From contig NZ_JANIAC010000003.1 of NCBI RefSeq assembly GCF_024723255.1, positions 515,336 through 579,335 on the forward strand: a stretch of DNA of 64,000 nucleotides. Direction: 5' to 3'. Every line of letters begins with the position of its first letter. Within the stretch, counting starts at the first letter, position 1. Shown here piece after piece: positions 55,671-63,738 of the stretch. The position numbers and the translations under genes were made by a program. The stretch is from Aestuariibaculum sp. M13. GTDB lineage: Bacteria > Bacteroidota > Bacteroidia > Flavobacteriales > Flavobacteriaceae. The notes beneath the pieces were generated by a model. That model saw only the letters and a program-made list of their open reading frames with translations. It was not told the DNA's origin and searched no databases.

Positions 55671-56768
55671 TTATTTAGGAAGTCGTACCTCAAAGATAGT
55701 GCCTTTTTTGTTGTTGCTTTTAGCTGTAATGCTTCCTTTATGACTGGAAACAATACCGTGCACAACACTTAACCCAAGGCCTGAACCCTCGCCGGTGGGT
55801 TTTGTTGTAAAAAAGGGTTGAAATAGTTTGTCATGTAAATTCTCAGGAATACCCGGTCCTTGATCTGTGATTTTCAGAATAATTTCATTATTGATTTGAA
55901 AGGCTTCTATCATTACAAGACTATCTTTAGGTGAAAAATAGATGGCATTCATTGTTAAATTAAATATAATTTGTGTAAGCTGAACCGTGTCTGCTCGCAA
56001 CCAAAGTTCTTCTTCTTCAATTTTCACAATGTATTTTACCTGCTGTTTTCTAAAGGTGGCATCGAGCAAGTTGATAGCACTTTTAATATTCGGAACCAGA
56101 TTAACCATTGTCATTTCCTGAGGCATTTCGCAAGAAAAAAACATAAGCTTTTTAACAACTTCTCTTGAGAAAATAGCATTTTGAATGATTTTGTTTAAAT
56201 CTTCCGAGGCTGCGGTATTTGCCTTAAAATCTGAAGCAAGCAACTCGGCAAAGCCCAAAATATTTGCAAGTGGGGTGTTTAATTCATGAGCGATACCGGC
56301 AGTCAGTTCTCCTAAAACCGCCAAGCGGTCGGCACGTTCCATTTGTCGTTTTAAAAGTAACGCATTATTTTTAATTTCAATTCGTTCTAATAGGCTGCCA
56401 ATTTTTAATGAGATGTTGTCTATTAAAGCCTGCTCTTCCTCTAAAAAATAATGCTCAGAAGTGTCTTTAGATACAATATGAGCTGATATTTTACCTTTAA
56501 TGATATTGAAAACGGGAATGTCACTCCAAATACTACAGGTTGTTTTTTTTATCGTTCCACTTAAAACTTTTAGGCCTGGAATATTAATATAAACTTCAAC
56601 TTTTTCAGGAAATTGTAAAGCTTTTTTTAGACTAAAAGCGATGGCTTTTAAACTGTCCTCGATGTAGTCGTAATCGGCCTGAACAATAATTGTAGAGACT
56701 TCATAAAGGCAAGTTAATTCTTTAATACGTTCCCTTAATTGCTCTTTTGTTGTTACTGCTGATTTCAT
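55671..56768 (-). CDS. Soluble sensor histidine kinase (partner of NtrC-type regulator)
   Basis: 365 residues without membrane segments. A GAF-like sensor region (about 15-135) is followed by HisKA with His161 in AGIAHELNTPLANILG and a HATPase domain with FNLTMNAIYFSP, DQGPGIPENL and GEGSGLGLSVVHGIV (N, G1 and G2 boxes). It should autophosphorylate in response to a cytoplasmic cue and pass phosphate to Asp56 of the regulator encoded 6 bases downstream. The signal is unknown. With glutamate dehydrogenase nearby, nitrogen or amino-acid state is a reasonable guess. Confidence 0.93.
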   Translation of the reverse strand: MKSAVTTKEQLRERIKELTCLYEVSTIIVQADYDYIEDSLKAIAFSLKKALQFPEKVEVYINIPGLKVLSGTIKKTTCSIWSDIPVFNIIKGKISAHIVSKDTSEHYFLEEEQALIDNISLKIGSLLERIEIKNNALLLKRQMERADRLAVLGELTAGIAHELNTPLANILGFAELLASDFKANTAASEDLNKIIQNAIFSREVVKKLMFFSCEMPQEMTMVNLVPNIKSAINLLDATFRKQQVKYIVKIEEEELWLRADTVQLTQIIFNLTMNAIYFSPKDSLVMIEAFQINNEIILKITDQGPGIPENLHDKLFQPFFTTKPTGEGSGLGLSVVHGIVSSHKGSITAKSNNKKGTIFEVRLPK

Positions 56769-57689
56769 AAAAAGCTACAAATTTGTTTCTTTGATTAATT
56801 AATAATTATAAGGGTTAAAATTTTATAAAAAAAAAGATCACTTTATAATTTGCTACTACAGGCTATTAAGCTATAACTTAAAATCACCATTGCAAATTAA
56901 ACTATTTGGATCATTTTAATAAGAACAAAAAGTCTTAATTAATTTGATAAACGGGTGAAATATTTCTGTGAAAATATGAGTATGTAACTCCAATAAAAAA
57001 TTACAAAACCCTTTCCATAAGCACTATTTTTTCTGAAAAAAAAACTTGACAGCATGTCAGCGCCATCAAAGAAACCATTTTTTTTTTTTTGTAAAAAGAA
57101 TAACTTTACTTTGTGTTAAGTAGTATTAATTTTATTATTTTAGGAATGGGTCCCATGATCAACGAAAGTATCCATGCTCCTCTAGCGGCTTTTTATTAAG
57201 AATGTGTTTGATAAGTGATTACAAGCTTTTTATTTCTCTCTTAATTGTTTGGTGTATTTCAAAATTTCCAGCTAAAACAATTTATTATTATAATGTTTGT
57301 CCCTATAAAGTGAATTACTTTTAAATTATTACAAAATTAGGAGAATGTAATTTTAAACTTTTTTTTTGCTAGAGTTTTAGTAATAAAAGAGATAACTCTT
57401 AAAATTAAACTAAACCAAAAATAGCCTCTAATCCTTAATTTTGTAGAATGCAAAACTAGCTGTGTCTACTAATTTTGGATACTAATTAAAATATTTTTTT
57501 GGAACTTTAAATTGAAATTTTGTGATATTAGAAAAAATCTAAAAAAATCTAAAAAAATGTTTTTCTTATTATTTAGATTTTTTCGTAATTTTTAATAAAA
57601 AGTAATAATGACTTTATACCATATATAATAATTTTATATTAAGAAAATTACCCTAAGTTGAATAGAGATGCTTTTGACATTTAATAGTT
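56769..57689. other. Divergent intergenic region between kinase operon and AraC regulator
   Basis: About 920 AT-rich bases with no supported gene. It holds the promoters for the kinase (minus) and AraC (plus) genes, a TGACA/TGTCA dyad near 57049-57061, a short conserved-looking GC-richer patch with ATGGGTCCCAT (about 57147-57157), and an inverted repeat near 57531-57584. No tRNA or recognised RNA was found. Confidence 0.4.
57531..57584. promoter_or_regulatory. Inverted repeat upstream of the AraC gene
   Basis: GAAAAAATCTA (57531-57541) is exactly complementary to TAGATTTTTTC (57574-57584). The left arm is repeated directly (AAAAAATCTA twice). It lies about 105 bases before the AraC start and may be an autoregulatory site or a hairpin. 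Confidence 0.4.
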
Positions 57690-58547
57690 ATGGATAGTTC
57701 TAAAGAAGGCTTTTTGTCAATAAAAAATATTGAAGAATTCCGTAAGAATCAGGTAGCAGGTAAAGAGGGGATTATATTTAATGAGTTAAAAGGTGAAATG
57801 TTTATTGACAAACCGCATAAGCATGATTTTTTTGTTATAATTCTTTTTTTAAAAGCCAAAGGAATACACAATATGGACTCAAAAGATTACGTTTTAGGTA
57901 ATCGAGAGGTTCATATTTTATTTCCTGGACAAATACATAAATGGTCGCTGAAAGCTGACACTTTGGGTTATCAATTAATGGTAGAAAAATCATTTTTCGA
58001 ACATTTTGCACCTTATTTTAGATTTTCTTTTACAAATTATCAAAATCATCCCGTAATTCAATTATCCAGTGAAGCATTCAAACTAATTTTGTATGAGTTT
58101 AATGCTATCAAAAATGAATTGAAGGAAGAAAAATCTCTTAGGCAATTAATTACGGCTCGCGCTACTGTTATTGCTTCTATTGTTAGTAGAGAAGCAGAAA
58201 ATAAATTCACTGAATTTAAAATTTATCAGTCTAATCCTCGTCTAGCTAGATTCAATATGTTAATAGATGAATTTTATAAGGAAAATAAATATGTTAGTTT
58301 TTACGCTAATAAACTAAATATTTCTGCTAATTATTTAAATGTTTTATGCAAAACGCATTTAAAGGTTTCTGCGACATACCTTATACAAATACGCATTATT
58401 AAGGAAGCAAAGAGACTTCTTCAAAGTACGACGCTCTCCATAAGTCAAATTTCGTTCGAGCTAGGATTCACAGATCATGCCTATTTTTCCAATTTTTTTA
58501 AAATGAAAACTGGGGTTTCTCCTAAGGTATTTAGAGGAAAGAGATAA
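57690..58547 (+). CDS. AraC-family transcriptional regulator
   Basis: 285 residues. N-terminal cupin-like sensing domain (about 20-100; KPHKHDFFVIILFLKAKG, HILFPGQIHKWSL) and C-terminal double HTH (about 185-283): the first helix pair with KLNISANYLNVLCK, the second with SISQISFELGFTDHAYFSNFFKMKTGVSP. The family senses small molecules and activates nearby catabolic genes. It precedes the amidohydrolase and HIU hydrolase genes by 108 bases on the same strand and probably controls them. Confidence 0.93.
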   Translation: MDSSKEGFLSIKNIEEFRKNQVAGKEGIIFNELKGEMFIDKPHKHDFFVIILFLKAKGIHNMDSKDYVLGNREVHILFPGQIHKWSLKADTLGYQLMVEKSFFEHFAPYFRFSFTNYQNHPVIQLSSEAFKLILYEFNAIKNELKEEKSLRQLITARATVIASIVSREAENKFTEFKIYQSNPRLARFNMLIDEFYKENKYVSFYANKLNISANYLNVLCKTHLKVSATYLIQIRIIKEAKRLLQSTTLSISQISFELGFTDHAYFSNFFKMKTGVSPKVFRGKR

Positions 58548-58599
58548 ATTTTACAAATATTGATAGAGATCTTTCAATGCTTCAAGTGTTATACTGCTA

Positions 58600-58607
58600 T
58601 ACATTTG
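58600..58607 (+). promoter_or_regulatory. Possible Bacteroidota -7 element before amidohydrolase
   Basis: TACATTTG fits the TAnnTTTG pattern of the Bacteroidota housekeeping promoter, about 50 bases before the amidohydrolase ATG. No convincing -33 TTTG was seen, so support is weak. Confidence 0.3.
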
Positions 58608-58655
58608 AATTATAATTTAATAATAATTTATTCAAGTTAAAAAAAAAGTAAAATA

Positions 58656-60002
58656 ATGGATGTTAAACAACCTATTATTACAAGAAAGAAATTTCTAGAA
58701 ATTTCAACATTAAGTATGGCTGGAGTATCTCTGTCATCTGGATTTCTGAATGCTCAATCATTGATTAGTGAACCAAGCCTTATAGATAAAAATATGAACC
58801 AAAATTATACTCTGGAAAATGTAAGATTAGAAATAGGTTTTGAATTTAAAGAAGGAGAAGTTATTGCTACCAAAACAGATATATTTTCAATTGAGATGTC
58901 GGGAGGTAAAATTAAAGCAATACACAAAAATAAGGGGAATATAAATGCTATAGATGCCAAAGGAATGTTAATGCTACCTTCTTTTAAAGATATGCATATT
59001 CACCTTGATAAAACCTTGTATGGCGGCGGTGAGTGGCATGCAGTTAAAAAAAGAAGAGACGGTGTTAAAGGTATGATTTCATTAGAAAAGAAAATTATAC
59101 CAGAATTACTACGGAATTCTACATACAAGGCAGAACAAATTATAGAGCTATTGCAATCTTATGGAACATCATTTGCACGAAGTCATGTGAATATTGAACC
59201 AACTTCTAAATTAAAATCATTAGAAAATTTACAAATTGCTTTGAAAAACAAAGAAAATGGATTTGAATCTGAATTAGTAGCCTTTCCGCAACATGGATTA
59301 TTTTATACTGATTCCATTGCCTATATGAAAGAAGTAGCTAAATCTGATATAGATTTTATAGGAGGATTAGATCCGTATAGTATTGATGGATCTATAGAGA
59401 GATCAATGGATTTTACATTGCAACTAGCTTTAGAAAACCAAAAAGGAATAGATATTCATTTACATGAAACTGGTGATTCTGGATTGAAAACTGTAGAATA
59501 TCTTATAGAAAAGGTTAATGAAAATCCTGAGTTGAAAGGGAAGACTTATTTAAGCCATTGTTTTGTTCTAGGAAGATTAGACAATCAGAAACAAAAGGAA
59601 ATGGCGATAAAGCTTAAGGATGCTCAAATTGGTATTATATCAACTATTCCATTTGGAGGTCTGATTATGCCCATTCCAACCTTAATGAAATATGGTGTAA
59701 AAGTTATGACAGGTAATGATAGTATTATGGATCATTGGAATACCTTTGGAACAGGAAGTGTATTATACAAGGCAAATTTAGCAGCACAATTGTATGGTAA
59801 AGTTACTGAATTTGAATTGTCTAGAATGTTAAGTTTGGCTACTGCAGGAGTTGTTCCTTTAGATGATGAAGGTGTTCAACAATGGCCCAAAGTTGGAGAT
59901 GATGCTACTTTTTTACTTTTTGATGCTAGTTGTTCAGCTGAGGTAGTTTCAAGGATGTCAAATGTGAAATCACTTATTTTTAAAGGAAATGTGGTTTTTT
60001 AA
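58656..60002 (+). CDS. Exported amidohydrolase, cytosine-deaminase-like
   Basis: 448 residues. The N terminus (ITRKKFLEISTLSMAGVSL, cleavage near FLNAQ) looks like a Tat-type signal with Arg-Lys in place of the twin arginine. The amidohydrolase barrel shows the metal pair His114-x-His116 in DMHIHLDKT, His268 and Glu271 in DIHLHETG (as His and Glu of cytosine deaminase), and Asp355 in TGNDSIMDHW. The group deaminates pyrimidine- or purine-like rings or opens cyclic amides. With the neighbouring hydroxyisourate hydrolase, a purine- or ureide-type heterocycle is the likely substrate, but this is inference. The next gene starts 97 bases downstream. Confidence 0.83.
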   Translation: MDVKQPIITRKKFLEISTLSMAGVSLSSGFLNAQSLISEPSLIDKNMNQNYTLENVRLEIGFEFKEGEVIATKTDIFSIEMSGGKIKAIHKNKGNINAIDAKGMLMLPSFKDMHIHLDKTLYGGGEWHAVKKRRDGVKGMISLEKKIIPELLRNSTYKAEQIIELLQSYGTSFARSHVNIEPTSKLKSLENLQIALKNKENGFESELVAFPQHGLFYTDSIAYMKEVAKSDIDFIGGLDPYSIDGSIERSMDFTLQLALENQKGIDIHLHETGDSGLKTVEYLIEKVNENPELKGKTYLSHCFVLGRLDNQKQKEMAIKLKDAQIGIISTIPFGGLIMPIPTLMKYGVKVMTGNDSIMDHWNTFGTGSVLYKANLAAQLYGKVTEFELSRMLSLATAGVVPLDDEGVQQWPKVGDDATFLLFDASCSAEVVSRMSNVKSLIFKGNVVF

Positions 60003-60099
60003 TTTCAATAACAATTATTTTATTATTTGCGAATTGCAATAATAACAAGGAGATAAGAATTGAAATCGTAAAGAAGTATATTCTCAAATAAAAAATAGA

Positions 60100-60546
60100 A
60101 TGTATAATTATTTAAAAAATATTGATAATAGAAGAATCTTATTAATAACCATCTTTTCTTTATTTTTATTAAGTTTTCAAAATATTTCTGCGCAGAAAGG
60201 GAATTATCAATTATCAACTCATGTGTTAGATATAACAGTTGGAACACCTGTGGAAAACGTGAAAATTATTTTGTTTAGGAAAGAGTTGAGTGATGATTGG
60301 ACTCTAATCGATAACAAATTCACAGACAAAAATGGACGAATAACTAGTTTTTTAGAAAATAAAAGGGATTCTTCTAATTATGGAATATATAAACTTAGAT
60401 TCGAAACGAACTCCTATTTTAATAAACAGAATAAGGAAACTTTCTATCCATATATAGAAGTGGTATTTAAAATAGAAGATAACAAGCATTATCACGTCCC
60501 AATTACTCTGACGCCATTTGGATACTCGACTTACAGAGGAAATTAA
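60100..60546 (+). CDS. Exported 5-hydroxyisourate hydrolase (transthyretin-like)
   Basis: 148 residues. Signal peptide (RRILLITIFSLFLLSF, cleavage after NISAQ, about residue 31), then a complete HIU hydrolase fold: STHVLDITVGTPVENVKI with the active-site His, Arg in LFRKEL, and HVPITLTPFGYSTYRG near the end. The C-terminal tetrapeptide is YRGN instead of the usual YRGS/YRGT. The family opens 5-hydroxyisourate to OHCU in uric-acid breakdown. The export signal places this one in the periplasm. No uricase or OHCU decarboxylase is in the window. Confidence 0.85.
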   Translation: MYNYLKNIDNRRILLITIFSLFLLSFQNISAQKGNYQLSTHVLDITVGTPVENVKIILFRKELSDDWTLIDNKFTDKNGRITSFLENKRDSSNYGIYKLRFETNSYFNKQNKETFYPYIEVVFKIEDNKHYHVPITLTPFGYSTYRGN

Positions 60547-60744
60547 TAAGATACTTCGGTATTAGTTGAAAATTATAAGAAAAATTTAAATATAAGATTA
60601 AGCTTACATTAGGCTTTTTTATTATTTAATTGTTCATTATCAAATTAGGCAACTTAAAGTGTCTTCAGTTTATTTAATTATAATAGAAATTAAAGATGTA
60701 TATAAATAAAAAGAAATTAATAGATTATTTCTCTGTTGTTTTAT

Positions 60745-61302
60745 TGGTTTCACATAGGGGCTGAAACCCTGCAATTTCATGATATAAAAATTATATCTTT
60801 ATAAGATGTCAGAATATCTGCGAAAAGGATCTTATATAGTTAGTGGTTTGAGTTGTCATATAGTTTGGTGAACCAAGTATAAATATAAAGTATTGAAAGG
60901 AGAAATTTAGTTTCGTTGTCTAGACTTACTGATTCAGATTTGTGAGACAGAAGAATTAGCAATATTAAAAGGGGTTTTAAGTGCAGACTTTGTTAATCTT
61001 CATATAGAATATTCCCCCAAGTAAAGTATTAGTTTTTTGTTAAAACAGCTGAAGGGTAGAAATTCAAGAAAGTGCAACAGGAATTTCCACAATTGGGCAA
61101 AATATATTGGGGAAGACATTCTTGGGCAACAGGATATGAAGTTTGGAGTACAGGTAATATAACCGATGAAATGGTAAATTAATATTTGGAGCATCATATA
61201 AAGCCCGATTCAGATAACTCTAATTTCATATTAGAGTAAAAAAACGAGGGACTAAAGTCCCTCGTTTAACAAATCTATGGACTTCAAGTCCTAAGTGATT
61301 TA
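60745..61302 (+). mobile_element. Decayed IS200/IS605-family insertion sequence
   Basis: About 558 bases. The left end starts TGGTTTCACATAGGGG after TTTTAT and has GGGGCTGAAACCCTGC. The right end has the perfect palindrome GAGGGACTAAAGTCCCTC (61247-61264) and a tail with ACAAATCTATGG and AGTGATTTA. Between them lies a tnpA pseudogene. Palindromic ends without long inverted repeats or target duplication, and the T-rich left flank, are the mark of single-strand IS200/IS605 transposition. Two shorter copies with the same ends lie at 4921 and 33951. Confidence 0.8.
60806..61239 (+). pseudogene. tnpA: IS200/IS605 transposase tnpA, inactivated
   Basis: Reading through interruptions gives a full-length Y1 transposase of about 145 residues: MSEYLRKGSYIVSGLSCHIVW, KYKYKVLKGEI, FRCLDLLIQICETEEL, the HUH-type LHIEY segment, SISFLLKQLKGRNSRK, then QLGKIYWGRHSWATGYEVW, NITDEMVN and YLEHH, where the Tyr is the likely nucleophile. 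There are four in-frame stops (TGA near 60866, TAG near 60905, TAA near 61021, TAA near 61180) and one single-base frameshift near 61070. It cannot encode an active enzyme. Confidence 0.85.
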
Positions 61303-61359
61303 TTTAAAGTATAACAAATTAGCTATCGATTTTTTATTTATAATTTAATTATCCTGCGG

Positions 61360-62934
61360 TTAGAAAAATACTTGATAATTTTGTATATCATGAATTTCTT
61401 TTGGACCATAAACTACACCATCTTTAGAGAAGGATACTTCAACATCATTGTAGGTTCTAATACTTCCATTGTATACGCCTAATTTTACAGCTTTAAAATT
61501 GACCTCCTGTCCAAGATCTATTATTAACAGTCCACTGGAATCTAATCCATAATAACCTGTACTGCTACCATTAACCCCAGCACCATCACCTAATAAGGAT
61601 GAAGTGTCATGTCCTGAAGGCATTGTAAACTCAGTACCGTTGTTAATTAATGTTACTTCAGTCAAATGACTCCAGGAGTTTGCGTTACTTCCATTCATCT
61701 GTATTTTAATATATTGATAGGCCTCAGGCAATATAAAAAGTTCAGAGTTTTGAATGTCTTTTATGTTAGTTGGGCCAAATGTAATTCCATCCTCAGACAA
61801 TGAAACTTCAACATTTTGGTATACTCGACTATCCCCGTTATACACTCCTAATTTCACGGCGTCAAATTCATAACCTTGCCCTAAATTAATTGTCAGAAGC
61901 CCACTTGAATCTAAACCGTAGAATCCTGTGTTTGATCCTTCGACACCAGCCCCATCTCCTAAAACGCCTGGAGCGTTATGGCCGGACGGAAGTACATATT
62001 CCTTACCATCATTTACCAAAGTAACTTCGGTTAAGTGATTCCATGAATTTGAAGTATTACCATTCATTTGTATTTTAATATACTTGTTATCTCCTAACGG
62101 GGGAGTAGGGTTAGGAATATATTCAAAATACTTGACAAAATCGATAACATAATCTACTGGTAAATGGCTTGAATTGACACCTCCTACCCAGCTGCCTCCA
62201 AGTTGCTGAGAAAGAATTAAATGAAAGTCTCTGTCAAAGGGCCATTGACGCCAATCAGCACCGGCGGCTTTATAATATGTAAAGGTAGTTACTCCATTAA
62301 TTGTGAAAACAATTCTTTCAGGATACCACTCTACACCATAAACATTAAAATTTGAAGTGTTAACACTTGATGTTTTACTACTAGGGTTACTTTTAGTATT
62401 AGCATGAATCGTAGAGTAAATATAGCCATCGAAATTTAAATGCTCCATAAGGTCTATTTCACCAAAGTCAGGCCATCCGCCATATTCATTTGTGCTACCT
62501 AGGAGCCATATGGCCGGCCAACATCCTTGTGCAGAATCAAATTTTGCGCGAACTTCAACTTTACCATATGTGAAATTATATTTATTTCTTGTCCATACAC
62601 CACCAGTGAGATAGGCTCGTGGGTCGGATTGCGTATCAGGATTTACAATACCTTTTAAATGTAAGTATCCGTCTGATAAATCATAAACTTGATCGTCAGT
62701 AGTCATTGTATTATTCCAGTCAACGGTTCCTTGAGGAATTCGGCTCCATTTAGTTGTGTCCAATGTAGTGCCATCAAAGTCATCCTGCCAAACTAAATTA
62801 AAGTTCGCTGAGGTGGTTAACTGAAAATTTTCAGAGAAAGTTTCTTGTAATTGTTGCTCCACATTAGCTTCGTCGGTACGGTCACATCCGAAGCAAAGAA
62901 TAAGTGAAAAAAGTGAAATCCATTTGTTTTTCAT
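61360..62934 (-). CDS. GH16 endo-glycosidase lipoprotein with two tandem C-terminal modules
   Basis: 524 residues, lipobox CFGC (Cys17). The GH16 domain covers about 45-275: KYNFTYGKVEVRAKF, CWPAIWLLGS, catalytic GEIDLMEHLNF (Glu159 nucleophile, Glu164 acid/base). Residues 285-407 and 408-524 are two copies of one beta-rich module (YIKIQMNG, SWNHLTEVTLV, LGDGAGV, YGLDSSGLL, AVKLGVYNG), discoidin-like and probably carbohydrate-binding. The module pair is more than half identical, so the duplication is fairly recent. The gene stands alone, but carries upstream the same 11-bp TGTAAC array as the GH16 of the main locus. Confidence 0.88.
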   Translation of the reverse strand: MKNKWISLFSLILCFGCDRTDEANVEQQLQETFSENFQLTTSANFNLVWQDDFDGTTLDTTKWSRIPQGTVDWNNTMTTDDQVYDLSDGYLHLKGIVNPDTQSDPRAYLTGGVWTRNKYNFTYGKVEVRAKFDSAQGCWPAIWLLGSTNEYGGWPDFGEIDLMEHLNFDGYIYSTIHANTKSNPSSKTSSVNTSNFNVYGVEWYPERIVFTINGVTTFTYYKAAGADWRQWPFDRDFHLILSQQLGGSWVGGVNSSHLPVDYVIDFVKYFEYIPNPTPPLGDNKYIKIQMNGNTSNSWNHLTEVTLVNDGKEYVLPSGHNAPGVLGDGAGVEGSNTGFYGLDSSGLLTINLGQGYEFDAVKLGVYNGDSRVYQNVEVSLSEDGITFGPTNIKDIQNSELFILPEAYQYIKIQMNGSNANSWSHLTEVTLINNGTEFTMPSGHDTSSLLGDGAGVNGSSTGYYGLDSSGLLIIDLGQEVNFKAVKLGVYNGSIRTYNDVEVSFSKDGVVYGPKEIHDIQNYQVFF

Positions 62935-63152
62935 TTCTTTTGATTTAAGATTAATAAATTGTGTTTAATTTTTAGTTAGTTGTATATTATTTATTCAAAA
63001 AGGTTTGTCTTAGTTGCTATATGAAAAATATTTCGTCAATTGTTGTTTGTAGAATGGTTTAAGATTTACATTGAGGTGTTGATAATTAGTGTTTTACTTT
63101 TTTATCTTGATACTAAATTAGAAATGGAAATTATTACTGGGGATTTTTTGTG

Positions 63153-63212
63153 ATTACAACTTGGTTACATTAGAATAACATTTGGGTTACATTTTGTAAT
63201 AATTAGGTTACG
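63153..63212 (-). promoter_or_regulatory. TGTAAC repeats with an 11-bp period upstream of GH16, candidate operator
   Basis: On the minus strand TGTAAC-like hexamers end at 63186, 63175, 63164 and 63153 (TGTAAC, TGTTAT, TGTAAC, TGTAAT), each 11 bases apart, with one more (CGTAAC, 63207-63212) 21 bases further out. The array is about 220 bases upstream of the GH16 start. The same array in the same orientation lies about 185 bases before the GH16 gene at 18359. Confidence 0.6.
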
Positions 63213-63738
63213 TATATTAGGTTCAATTCCTCCTGTAATAAATGCAAATTTTATATTTAAACTTTTGAATTTAGTCTGAACTCTTTTGTTGCATTGGGGG
63301 AGGTTTTATCCTGAGTTTTTAGAAAAGTAGATACCCTTATTGTATTTTATTGAAGCAGAAACCATACGAATTAAGGTTAATAGATAGCTAAGTGAAATCG
63401 GAACTACTTGTTGTGTTTTTTTTATGAGGTTTTAGGGGGAATTGTTATGAAAAAACACAACTAATGTTGCTTAAGCTGATATCAAATCATCAGTTTAGAT
63501 ATGATGAAGGAAATATTAAATCAAATGAATGCGTAATTCGAGGTACTTATATCGCATAGAAAAGTTTAAGTAAAATATGGTTTGTTATGTTTTGATTTTA
63601 TAAACCTACTTGATAATGAAACTGAATCTGAATCTGAATCTGGATTTTTTTCTATGGGACTATAGAATATTGGACTTCCTATATTAGACTGGACATAAAG
63701 ATGAGAGAAAATGTTAGTTAGTTTTTATCTTAGCAATT
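63213..63738 (+). other. Intergenic region between GH16 and IS3-type element
   Basis: About 525 bases without a supported gene. It includes a short GAATCT triplicate near 63623-63640. The left end of the IS3-type element should lie in its last about 70 bases, but no inverted repeat can be confirmed without the right end. Confidence 0.4.

Noticed and set aside
57153..57200. 17-codon ORF (MGPMINESIHAPLAAFY) as a gene
   Set aside because: Too short, without coupling to a neighbour or a recognisable pattern; kept only as a compositional oddity.
63619..63641. Three GAATCT copies as a meaningful tandem repeat
   Set aside because: Only three 6-base units in non-coding AT-rich DNA; too short to separate from chance.
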